Positions 27,426-34,873 of a stretch of 64,000 nucleotides of DNA are shown here, in pieces. Under the pieces are notes generated by a model. It saw only the letters and a program-made list of their open reading frames with translations, searched no databases and was not told the origin of the DNA. Source of the DNA: CAIWHR01 sp963830485 (GTDB lineage Bacteria > Pseudomonadota > Gammaproteobacteria > Burkholderiales > Casimicrobiaceae). The stretch covers positions 1 to 64,000 of the forward strand of contig CAWHNE010000035.1 in NCBI GenBank assembly GCA_963830485.1, given 5' to 3'. The position numbers and the translations under genes are program-made. Position 1 is the stretch's first letter; the number at the start of each line of letters is the position of its first letter.

Positions 27426-27629
27426 AACCGGTTCCAAGACCCTGCATTTTTTATTGCAATGCACAAATCGATGCTAGAAGAGCCCTACCAATGCGTCAAT
27501 AATTCGTTGCGTTATCGCAAATCTTGGTGGTGTATTGTCGCAAAGCTGCAACACCATCCACGCGGATATCGCGACTCCCCTGAGGATGCGCGCACTCCAG
27601 TATCATGCGATGGTGGCAGGAAAAGCCCT

Positions 27630-27959
27630 ATGACTTGGTTTGACCATCATCACCGAAGCAAGAAGCTTGCGTCGGCCGCCCAGTCATCGTTGCGTCGAGG
27701 CGATGAAGCGATGGCGCGGCGCTTGTTCACCCAGGCAGCGCAGGAAGCGGAACAAGCGCTCGCGCAGGTGTCCCGCGAAAAGCAGGTGACGCAGGGGGTC
27801 ATCGCCATGTTTGCGGCTTCCTGGTGGCGCCGAGCCAATCGATTCGATGAGGCCGCCCGCGTTGCGCGCCTGATCCGCGGGGCACCCGACCTATTTCCCA
27901 TCACCTTGGGGCCACTCGACGGCACCGCGGCTGCAGGCACGCAACCCAAACGCGGGTAA
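27630..27959 (+). CDS. hypothetical helical protein
   Basis: A 109-residue protein starting at ATG 27630 after AGGAAA. It is strongly helical (SLRRGDEAMARRLFTQAAQEAEQALAQVSREKQVTQGVIAMFAASWWRRANRFDEAARVARLI), with spacing like one or two TPR-type helical hairpins. No signal peptide. The frame is open upstream but that part is AT-rich and not protein-like. Function unknown; it lies in the accessory patch. Confidence 0.5.
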   Translation: MTWFDHHHRSKKLASAAQSSLRRGDEAMARRLFTQAAQEAEQALAQVSREKQVTQGVIAMFAASWWRRANRFDEAARVARLIRGAPDLFPITLGPLDGTAAAGTQPKRG

Positions 27960-27983
27960 CTCTTCCTCGGCCTTCTCTGGTTC

Positions 27984-28361
27984 TCAGGTGCCCCAGGCCT
28001 CGATGATCTGATCGAGGCCATTTCGGTAGTCAGGGAACATCGCTTTCCGACTGCCGAGCGCAGCGGCTCCTTCACAGCATAGCTTCATCGCGGCTGTGGC
28101 GGTCATCGGCTTCCCGATCGAGGCGGTGCGATATGCGGTCTCCCGCTTGGCCGGCACGCGGTTTTCGACGTCCGCCAAGCCGAAGCCCTCGGCCCAGACG
28201 ACTCTACCGTTCAGGCCGATGGCGAACGACGAACCGGGCGCCTGATCCTTGGCCATCGCCGCCTGGATAATCTTGCGGATGGCGGAGAGTTGGTTGTTGG
28301 TCAGCGCCGATTGGGCGAAGGCCGGCATGGCGACGAGGAGCAGGATGAAGACGCGAACCAT
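27984..28361 (-). pseudogene. truncated serine hydrolase (beta-lactamase family) N-terminus
   Basis: The frame starts with a signal peptide (MVRVFILLLVAMPAFAQS) and follows the class C beta-lactamase/serine hydrolase pattern: PGSSFAIGLNGRVVWAEGFGLADVE, then YRTASIGKPMTATAAMKL with the catalytic SxxK (SIGK). Right after this motif, at residue about 95, similarity ends and an unrelated tail of 30 residues leads to the stop. Normal members have 350-450 residues and need a later Tyr and a His/Lys motif. The gene is a 5' fragment fused to foreign sequence. Confidence 0.7.
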
Positions 28362-28443
28362 GACGGGAATGCTACCAGCAACAAAGCAGATACGGCTTCG
28401 CTCCGAAATGCGGGGCTAGAAATGCTCTGGAAACCGCCCAATT

Positions 28444-28466
28444 ATTTGCCACAAGATTTGCCACAA
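28444..28466. repeat. tandem 11-base direct repeat
   Basis: ATTTGCCACAA occurs twice with one G between the copies, in an AT-rich stretch just outside the 28.6 kb sir2 copy. Tandem TTTGCCACA words of this form are reminiscent of integrase arm-type sites at genomic island ends; that link is from general knowledge and is not proven here. No integrase gene is in the window. Confidence 0.4.
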
Positions 28467-28577
28467 TCACAAATGATATTTCCCTTGCGCCAGTATCCAG
28501 CGCCGAAAATCCGAATCACCCCAGCGCGATAGGTGAATCGCACGGTGAGAAAATGAACGGAAGTGAGGCTCCAGCCT

Positions 28578-29420
28578 CTAAATCCGCGATGCGCACAGCG
28601 TAGGAACCGCCGAGAGTGTGTCGACCAGGTCGGTCAGCACCTCGCCGCATCCGTGCTCGACCTTCAGCGTGAACAGGTGATCGGCGCGCGAGCGGCCGCG
28701 ATTGATTGCGGCGATGGGCTTGCCCATCCCATGCGCGTGCTCGCAAAACCGGTAACCCGAGTACACCATCAGCGACGAGCCGACGACGAGCATCGCATCG
28801 GCTTCCTCCAGCGCGGCCAGCGCGGCATCGACGCGGGTGCGCGGGACACCTTCGCCGAAGAACACGACATCGGGCTTGAGCATGCCGCCGCAATGTCCGC
28901 ATTGCGGAACGCTGAATTCATCCAGCCCGCAAGGCTCGAGATCGGCATCGCCATCCGGCGCCAATTCCGCCACCGCGTCGAGGAACCCGGGGTTCTGTCT
29001 TGTCAAAGCGAGCTGAACGGTTTCGCGTGCCTGTGTCGCACCGCACGCGAGGCAGATTACGCGACCGATGTTGCCGTGCAGCTCGATGACATCGGTGCTG
29101 CCGGCCCTCTGATGCAGCCCGTCGACGTTCTGGGTCACAAGCAGATGGAGGCGCTGCATCGCCTCCAACGACGCGAGGACCGAGTGGGCGGCGTTGGGTT
29201 GCGCACGTGCAACGACGGGCCACCCGATCATGCTGCGCGCCCAGTAGCGCTGCCGCGTTGCCGCGGAGCGCAGGAAGTCCTGCAGCATCACGGGCGCGCG
29301 GCGCTTCCAGTTGCCGTTTTCATCGCGGTAGCCAGGGATGCCCGAATCGGCACTGACCCCCGCACCGGTCAGCACGAACAGTCGCCGATACCGTTGTGCG
29401 AAGTCATGAAGGTCAATCAC
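28578..29420 (-). CDS. NAD-dependent protein deacetylase (sirtuin)
   Basis: A 280-residue Sir2-family enzyme that removes acyl groups from lysines using NAD. All key parts are visible: GAGVSADSGIPGYRD (NAD-binding), TQNVDGLHQRAG, the catalytic His in ELHGN, zinc cysteines in CLACG and CGHCG, and FFGEGVP, VVGSSLMV and INRG. It therefore appears active. The last third is duplicated as a relic at 25879-26172. The start is ATG 29420. Adjacent genes are unrelated; pcm follows upstream on the same strand after 167 bases. Confidence 0.92.
   Translation of the reverse strand: MIDLHDFAQRYRRLFVLTGAGVSADSGIPGYRDENGNWKRRAPVMLQDFLRSAATRQRYWARSMIGWPVVARAQPNAAHSVLASLEAMQRLHLLVTQNVDGLHQRAGSTDVIELHGNIGRVICLACGATQARETVQLALTRQNPGFLDAVAELAPDGDADLEPCGLDEFSVPQCGHCGGMLKPDVVFFGEGVPRTRVDAALAALEEADAMLVVGSSLMVYSGYRFCEHAHGMGKPIAAINRGRSRADHLFTLKVEHGCGEVLTDLVDTLSAVPTLCASRI
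28607..28865 (-). repeat. direct repeat, copy B (inside the intact sirtuin gene)
   Basis: This part of the intact gene is repeated at 25897-26154 in the same orientation. Differences are scattered and often at third codon positions, so the copies have diverged for some time rather than arising by recent assembly duplication. Confidence 0.8.
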
Positions 29421-29587
29421 GGCGGCTGTTGTGCTCGAACGGCAAGGCGTTGCGCTTCTTCGGACCGTCCCGACGTGTTCAGGCTAGGGTAACCGGGAGG
29501 GCGACATTCACATTGCCGGGCCACACGTGACCTAATGGTGGCAGTTGCCTTCGATTCGTTGCGTCATGCGTGCGGGCACGGGTTGGA

Positions 29588-30277
29588 TCAGGAAGCGCCG
29601 GACTCACTGGATTCGCCTCCCTCGAGCGTGGAGAAGCGCACCGGCAGGATCTCGGTTATCGCGAGCTTACCGTCGCGCTGTTTGGTGAGCAGGATCAGTT
29701 GCTGTGCCTCGGGCAGGCCGGCCGGAATCACCATTCTGCCGTCGGGTTTCAGCTGCTCGATGAGCGGCGGGGGAATGAGGTCGGGCGCTGCGGTCACGAT
29801 GACTTTGTCGAACGGCGCGTATTCGGGCCATCCGTAATAGCCATTTCCGAGCTTGAGCTCGATGTTCGTGTAGCCCAATCGGCCAAGACGTTGTTCTGCC
29901 TGCCGCGCAAGCTCTTCAATGATCTCCACGCTGTACACTTTGCGCGCGAGCTCCGCTAGGATCGCTGCCTGGTAGCCGAGTCCGGTACCGATCTCGAGGA
30001 CCGCATCGGTCGCTTTCAGGCCGAGCAGATCGGTCATCAGCGCCACGATAAACGGTTGCGAGATCGTCTTGTCGCAACCGATCGGAAGCGGCGTGTTGAC
30101 GTAAGCATAGGGTTGAAGCTCCAGGGGCACGAACTCATGCCGCGGCACGTTGCCCATGGCCTCCATGACCGGCTTGGCGAGCGCCGCCTTGCCGATCCGG
30201 GCACTCACGTAGATCGTCTCGGCGGCGACTTCCGCGAGCATATGCCGGCGCAGTAGTCCGAAGCGCTCCGTGCTCAT
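29588..30277 (-). CDS. pcm: protein-L-isoaspartate O-methyltransferase
   Basis: A 229-residue SAM-dependent enzyme that starts repair of damaged L-isoaspartyl residues. The family blocks are present: VPRHEFVP, IGCDKTISQPFIVALMTDLL (substrate loop), the SAM-binding EIGTGLGYQAAILAEL and VYSVEIIEELARQA, and FDKVIVTAAPDLIPPPLIEQLKPDGRMVIP. Length is normal. ATG 30277 begins MSTERFGLLRRHMLAE. Some betaproteobacterial genomes pair pcm with surE or nlpD; neither is here. Confidence 0.92.
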   Translation of the reverse strand: MSTERFGLLRRHMLAEVAAETIYVSARIGKAALAKPVMEAMGNVPRHEFVPLELQPYAYVNTPLPIGCDKTISQPFIVALMTDLLGLKATDAVLEIGTGLGYQAAILAELARKVYSVEIIEELARQAEQRLGRLGYTNIELKLGNGYYGWPEYAPFDKVIVTAAPDLIPPPLIEQLKPDGRMVIPAGLPEAQQLILLTKQRDGKLAITEILPVRFSTLEGGESSESGAS

Positions 30278-30330
30278 CGTGCCGCCCCGTCAGACCGCAT
30301 CACATTCCGCCGCATAAGCAATCCGGCGAA

Positions 30331-30846
30331 TCAGAATTTGATACGCGGGCCGTCCCACCGATCGCCCCTCGGTTGGGCGCGTGCAAGCGCCTGAGTTGCC
30401 TCACACCAGCCCTCACATGCGTTCCGCCCTGGTCGGCGTCGCCAGGCATTCAGCAGCCCCTTGCACTTTGCGTAGAAGTGGAAGAATCGCAACACGCGGC
30501 GGCGCTCGGATTGGGTTACCGGATGATCGCTGCAGATGAGTTTGTCGTCGCTCATGCCACGATCGGTCAGGGTAACTGCTCCCCACGCCCTGACCCGAAT
30601 CTGCGCGCCCAGCGCGAGCCGTGGTCCAAGTACCAAAGCGTCAAGCAGGTCGCCCTCAAGTCCTATGTAGCTTGGCACCGAGCCATAGTTGAACGGGCAT
30701 GGCAGAGGCGAGATGAAGTCCACGTGGCCGGTCGACCCGCGTTTGAGAAAGCTGCCCCGCGGGACCTCGATCACCACGTCCAGCTCTGGCACCCTGGGCA
30801 CTGCCTGGCGGCCACCCGGTCGGCTGTCGGCGTCGTGGTTCACCAC
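30331..30846 (-). CDS. inorganic pyrophosphatase-like protein
   Basis: A 171-residue protein with the soluble family I pyrophosphatase pattern: VVIEVPRGSFLKR at the N-terminus, PFNYGSVP (Tyr of the active site), EGDLLDALVLG and LTDRGMSDDK. The metal-binding signature usually reads DGDPxDxLV; here the first Asp is Glu and Pro is Leu, while the other aspartates stay. Activity may persist but is uncertain. The last 40 residues are Arg-rich. It may be a divergent second copy rather than the housekeeping enzyme. Confidence 0.7.
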   Translation of the reverse strand: MVNHDADSRPGGRQAVPRVPELDVVIEVPRGSFLKRGSTGHVDFISPLPCPFNYGSVPSYIGLEGDLLDALVLGPRLALGAQIRVRAWGAVTLTDRGMSDDKLICSDHPVTQSERRRVLRFFHFYAKCKGLLNAWRRRPGRNACEGWCEATQALARAQPRGDRWDGPRIKF

Positions 30847-30967
30847 GAAAGACTACACCTTCCCCGATCAGGCGACGACGCTGCAAACCCCTGTGACCGT
30901 CGCGGGAGATTGCCCACACACCAGCAATCCAGCGCTATGCGTGTCGCCGAAGAAGAGCAGCGGCGGC

Positions 30968-32440
30968 CTATTGCCGGACAAGTCGATAAACGCCGCCGGC
31001 GGATGTCAGTACGTAAAGCTCCTTGCTTGAATCAATACCGAAGGATTGGATATTCCCCACGGGCGTGACGCCCCAGTCGGTTCGCTCGATCGCGGCCCCG
31101 TCCGTGACGAGAAGACTCCGCAGCCAGCCGTTGCAGAAGTCAGAGTAGAAATAGCGTCCGGCAATTTCGGGAAGTGCGGAACCACGATACACGTATCCAC
31201 CGGTGATGGAGCAACCGTCACTGTGGTCGTAGTCGATGAGCGGCATCGTGATCCCCGCAGGATTGCACGAGGTGCCCGACGGATAGCAACGGGTGCCTTC
31301 CCAGAGATTCCATCCATAGTCGAGTCCCGCCGCGCTGGCCGCGACGATGTCCACTTCCTCGCGATTACCCTGTCCGACATCGGCAATGTAGAGACTTCGT
31401 GTCGTACTGTCGAAAGAGAAACGCCATGGATTTCGAAGCCCGAACGCCCAGATTTCTGGGCGCTTGCCGGGCTGGCCGACGAGCGGGTTGTCGGGAGGTA
31501 CTTTGTAGGGCAACGAACTCACGTCGATGCGAAGGATCTTGCCCAAGAGCGTGTCGAGATTCTGTCCGCTTCCGAGCGGATCGCCGCCGCCTCCACCGTC
31601 ACCCGTTCCGGCGTAAAGCATGCCGTCGAGGCCGAACTGCAATTGCCCTCCGTTGTGATTTGCAAACGCGCGATGGGGGATCGAGAGAACCCGGACCGCC
31701 GTCGACTCGGTTCCAATGGGGGGCTCCATGCCACCGGTCACGGGAAAGGTGAATCGTTCGATGGCAATGTCGCCATCGGCATCCGTGAAATAGACGAATA
31801 CGTTGCCGTTCGTGGCGAATTTGGGGTCGAACGCCAGCGACAACATGCCGCGCTCGCCCCCGTAGCTCACACGAGCCGAAATATCGAGCATCGAAGCCTG
31901 CGGCACACCATTCACCAGTTTCCGGATCCGTCCTGGTTGCTCCACGACATAGATGTCAGTTCCTCCCGGCGGCGACGCCAGGAAGGTCGGGGAGACGAGC
32001 CCAGACGCGACAACTGCGAACTTGAGTTTCAAGGGTGGGACGAGCGCGTAGGTCACCGTCACCATGGTGAGACTCGGCGGAGTGGGCACGTTGAACGTGG
32101 TCGGAACAACGGTTGCCATATAGGTTTCCGCCCCGGCGACTACCGGATCGGCACTTATATTGAAGGTACCGGGACCGGTTACGACCGCCTGGCCGGCGGT
32201 GGTAAGGCTGCTAACGGTCTGGCCACTCAGATCCGTGATCTTGATTGCAGCGGCTACGCCGAAGGGAAGCCCAGCCACGGCAACGTCGACCCGATTTTCT
32301 GGTGGCGTAGTTGCGCTGCCCGTTCCACCACCGCCGCCGCCGCAGCCAGCAATAACGAGGCCGACCATGAAGATCACATACGAACGCAGCGACTCGGGCG
32401 GCGCTCGAAGCCGCTCGCTGAAGCGTCTCAAAAACAGCAT
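30968..32440 (-). CDS. PQQ-type sugar dehydrogenase lipoprotein
   Basis: A 490-residue exported protein starting at ATG 32440 (frame open to 32497). The lipobox IAGC is followed by a Gly run, then a Big-like/Ig-like region, and from residue about 160 a glucose/sorbosone dehydrogenase beta-propeller: LASPPGGTDIYVVEQPGRIRKL, HNGGQLQFGLDGMLYAGTGDGGGGGDPLGSGQNLDTLLGKILRIDV, IWAFGLRNPWRFSFD and YIADVGQGNREEVDIV. These enzymes oxidise sugars in the periplasm with PQQ. No PQQ synthesis genes are in the window. A stand-alone, outer-membrane-anchored form is predicted. Confidence 0.85.
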   Translation of the reverse strand: MLFLRRFSERLRAPPESLRSYVIFMVGLVIAGCGGGGGGTGSATTPPENRVDVAVAGLPFGVAAAIKITDLSGQTVSSLTTAGQAVVTGPGTFNISADPVVAGAETYMATVVPTTFNVPTPPSLTMVTVTYALVPPLKLKFAVVASGLVSPTFLASPPGGTDIYVVEQPGRIRKLVNGVPQASMLDISARVSYGGERGMLSLAFDPKFATNGNVFVYFTDADGDIAIERFTFPVTGGMEPPIGTESTAVRVLSIPHRAFANHNGGQLQFGLDGMLYAGTGDGGGGGDPLGSGQNLDTLLGKILRIDVSSLPYKVPPDNPLVGQPGKRPEIWAFGLRNPWRFSFDSTTRSLYIADVGQGNREEVDIVAASAAGLDYGWNLWEGTRCYPSGTSCNPAGITMPLIDYDHSDGCSITGGYVYRGSALPEIAGRYFYSDFCNGWLRSLLVTDGAAIERTDWGVTPVGNIQSFGIDSSKELYVLTSAGGVYRLVRQ

Positions 32441-32573
32441 ACTCGGTCCCAACTTTTGGGCGCTCTGCCGGTTTCCGATGCGGCAGGACTGCGTCATCCC
32501 TGCGGCTGCGATGATGCACTACGTCAATCGGATGACGCCGTGGGGCACATGGTAGTCGCGCTCCCGGCGACCC

Positions 32574-33032
32574 TTAGTCATCCGTATCGGGATCCCCATC
32601 GCGGCCTCGCCACGGGATTCGAGAGGAGAACCCGTACGCATCGCACAAAGTACGCACGATCGCGCGGTCCACGCTGCCGCGGGGCGGGATGTATGTAAGA
32701 CGCTCGCCGGTTTCCGCTACGACATTTCCATTCAAATCCAGAGAAGTTCGTTGCATCTCGTGGATCGCTCTCGTCGAACAGTACGCGTAACTGTAAACTC
32801 GCTGGGAAGAGGCGTAGCAGGCTCGCGGCGGCGAGCAGTCCACTGACAGCGCATAGTTGATCAGAACCCAGCCCCCCACGGCGTCGCCCGATCCTTCAAC
32901 CGTTAGCGGCGATGTCACGTAGATTGCCGCGGACGCAGAGGGCAAGCTGCCTGGCCAAGTCTGGGACTCGAACGCGGCCGTCCCCGTAGCGAACACACAG
33001 GAGGCGGCAACAACCACCAGCCGGTCAATCAT
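32574..33032 (-). CDS. secreted adhesin-E-like protein
   Basis: A 152-residue exported protein starting at ATG 33032 after GGGAA; the frame is open to 33191. A signal peptide ends ATGTAA. The mature domain has YVTSPLTVEGSGDAVGGWVLINYA, four cysteines and the ending IPPRGSVDRAIVRTLCDAYGF. This pattern fits the surface-adhesin E (protein E) domain family, which in Haemophilus binds host laminin; many environmental homologues have no known ligand. Cysteine pairs probably form disulfides. Confidence 0.65.
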   Translation of the reverse strand: MIDRLVVVAASCVFATGTAAFESQTWPGSLPSASAAIYVTSPLTVEGSGDAVGGWVLINYALSVDCSPPRACYASSQRVYSYAYCSTRAIHEMQRTSLDLNGNVVAETGERLTYIPPRGSVDRAIVRTLCDAYGFSSRIPWRGRDGDPDTDD

Positions 33033-33197
33033 TGCGTTCCCGCTGCTGACCGAAACCGTGATCTTCAAGATGGACCTCATTCGCGATGAACACACTCGCG
33101 ATGAGCAGAGCCGCTGTGCGAGCGTCATCAAAATCCTACGCCCACAGATACAAAAATCAAGACCAATGAAAAATGGGCCACGCAAACCCATTTTTGT

Positions 33198-33288
33198 TGG
33201 CGGAGAGGGCGGGATTCGAACCCGCGTTAGGCTGTTAACCTAAACACGCTTTCCAGGCGTGCGACTTAAACCGCTCATCCACCTCTCC
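33198..33288 (-). tRNA. tRNA-Ser (anticodon GGA)
   Basis: The minus strand begins GGAGAGGTGGATGAGCGG, has the anticodon stem-loop around CTGGAAA (anticodon GGA), a long variable arm as expected for serine, the T-arm GGGTTCGAATCCC, and ends CCTCTCC-G-CCA. The acceptor GGAGAGG pairs perfectly with CCTCTCC and the CCA end is encoded. Length 91 bases. It reads UCC and UCU codons. Confidence 0.97.
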
Positions 33289-33390
33289 GCGTACTTCAGT
33301 CACTCAACATCCGTCGCCTCGCGACTCACTTAGTGTCGCGGTGCGCCGCAAGCCTTAACCGCAAGAATGCGCTGACGTTCGTGTCTTCTC

Positions 33391-33429
33391 AGGCGTGCGA
33401 CTTTGAATCGCTTATTTGCGTATCCGCCG
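33391..33429 (-). pseudogene. tRNA-Ser-like 5' remnant
   Basis: About 39 bases match the D-arm to anticodon-stem region of the neighbouring tRNA-Ser (shared core AAGTCGCACGCCT and AGCG-TT-AA) but the rest of the cloverleaf is missing. It lies 103 bases upstream of the real tRNA on the same strand. Probably the trace of a partial duplication. Confidence 0.45.
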
Positions 33430-33502
33430 GCGCAGCGGACCCAATTTTACCTGATCCGCCCTCCCGACCCACCGCCCGTGGTGCACCGGCGTAATCACAG
33501 CG

Positions 33503-34156
33503 CTAGGTCATATTCCGCCGCTGCGCAGCCAGCATTTTCTGGGCGATCTCGATGTTGTCCTCCACGCCGGCCATGTTGGGATTGGCCTTCAGCGCGCGCT
33601 TCCAATAACTGATCGCCTTCTCGTACTGTTCGAGTTGGAAGTAGATCTGTCCGTAGCCCGACAGGGCGCCGAAGTGATTGGGGTTGCGCTTCATCACCTG
33701 ATCGCAGTCGGCGAGCGAGCGCTTGAAGTCGCCGGCAAGAAAGTACACCGTGGCGCGCTTGTTCCAGCCCTCCGCGAACACGGGCTTGCGCTTGATCACT
33801 TCGGAATAGGTGGCGATCGCTTCGTCGAGCTGGCCCGCCTCCATCTGCTCGGCGCCCTTCGCCATCAGCGCGTCGATCGCGTCGTCGCCGGACCGGCTCC
33901 ACAGCACCCAGACGCCCTGCTCGGCGAGCTCGCGGACCACCGGATTGTCGTCGCTCAGCCGCTTGCGCAGCACGGCTTCGTCGGCCGGCTCGCCGTTGTT
34001 GGCGATCCAGATCACCGCGTCCGCGCGGCGCGCGGGCTCGGAAGCGGTGAGGCCTTTGAGCGCTTCCGCGCGGCTCGCGTACGGGCTCGTCTGCGCGAGG
34101 ACCGTGGCGCTGCAGAACAGCGCGACGAGTCCGATGGCGAGTCGCAACCTGTTCAT
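33503..34156 (-). CDS. exported TPR-repeat protein
   Basis: A 217-residue protein with AAGGAGG before ATG 34156 and a signal peptide ending TVLAQ. Residues 25-90 form a charged helical region (EALKGLTASEPARRADAVIWIANNGEPADEAVLRKRL, HEAT-like), followed by about three TPR motifs (AKGAEQMEAGQLDEAIATYSEVIKRKPVFAEGWNKRATVYFLAGDFKRSLADCDQVMKRNPNHFGALSGYGQIYFQLEQYEKAI in overlapping blocks). It should be a periplasmic scaffold for protein-protein contacts. No partner gene is evident. Confidence 0.75.
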   Translation of the reverse strand: MNRLRLAIGLVALFCSATVLAQTSPYASRAEALKGLTASEPARRADAVIWIANNGEPADEAVLRKRLSDDNPVVRELAEQGVWVLWSRSGDDAIDALMAKGAEQMEAGQLDEAIATYSEVIKRKPVFAEGWNKRATVYFLAGDFKRSLADCDQVMKRNPNHFGALSGYGQIYFQLEQYEKAISYWKRALKANPNMAGVEDNIEIAQKMLAAQRRNMT

Positions 34157-34277
34157 GGCTTGGCCTCCTTGATCCGGCCGCCGGTTGTGGTTCTGCGCGG
34201 CGGTCGGCCGCGAGACGGGGCGATCCCGCGAAGGCTCGCCCCGCCCCGGCTTGCGCGCGTGGCGCGCGGGACACGGA

Positions 34278-34700
34278 CTAGCAACCCCCGTAGCCGATGC
34301 GCCCGTACTGATCGACGTAGAGCGTGCAGCCGCGAATCGCCCGCATGTCATAGTCGTTCACCGCATTGCTCCGGCGCTGCGAATTGTAGAACTGCGCCCG
34401 GTTGTACGCCTGGCCGGCCTGATTGGCGGCGTTGATGCTGGCGCGCAGCGACTCGTTCGTCACGCCGGTGGGCAGCGACGGCCCCGTGTAGCCGGCGGCG
34501 CGGAGCTGCTGCATGTACCGGTAGTACTGGAGCGCGGTCGCGTTCGCGGCGGCCTGGCCCTGGTTGTACAGATTGGTCTGCGACCGGAGCGCCCACGACA
34601 TGTCCATCGGCGGGGCCTGCGCAATCGCAAGGGTCGGGGCGAGGACGGCAAAGCCGAGGGACAGCACGATGCGAGCGATCTTGAACGGGCGGGTCAGCAT
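34278..34700 (-). CDS. secreted hypothetical protein
   Basis: A 140-residue protein with AAGGAGA before ATG 34700. A signal peptide ends TLAIAQ. The mature part is Asn/Gln/Ala-rich (NLYNQGQAAANATALQYYRYMQQL, NAANQAGQAYNRAQFYNSQ) and ends with two cysteines (RGCTLYVDQYGRIGYGGC), probably a disulfide. Family unknown to me. Neighbouring exported TPR gene is on the same strand 121 bases downstream; a joint role is speculative. Confidence 0.65.
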   Translation of the reverse strand: MLTRPFKIARIVLSLGFAVLAPTLAIAQAPPMDMSWALRSQTNLYNQGQAAANATALQYYRYMQQLRAAGYTGPSLPTGVTNESLRASINAANQAGQAYNRAQFYNSQRRSNAVNDYDMRAIRGCTLYVDQYGRIGYGGC

Positions 34701-34873
34701 GGCGGATCTCCTTGGGTCGGTGGTTGGCTCGGGTCAGGTCCGGAAGCGCTTGCTGCTTGCCGTGACCTTGGCGAGAAATCTAGGCGCCGACCATTAGGCA
34801 AACGCTAGACGACCTGAAGGGACCCGCCGCCCCTCGGCTGGGCTACGGAAAACAAGGACTTGCACTTCGCCGC

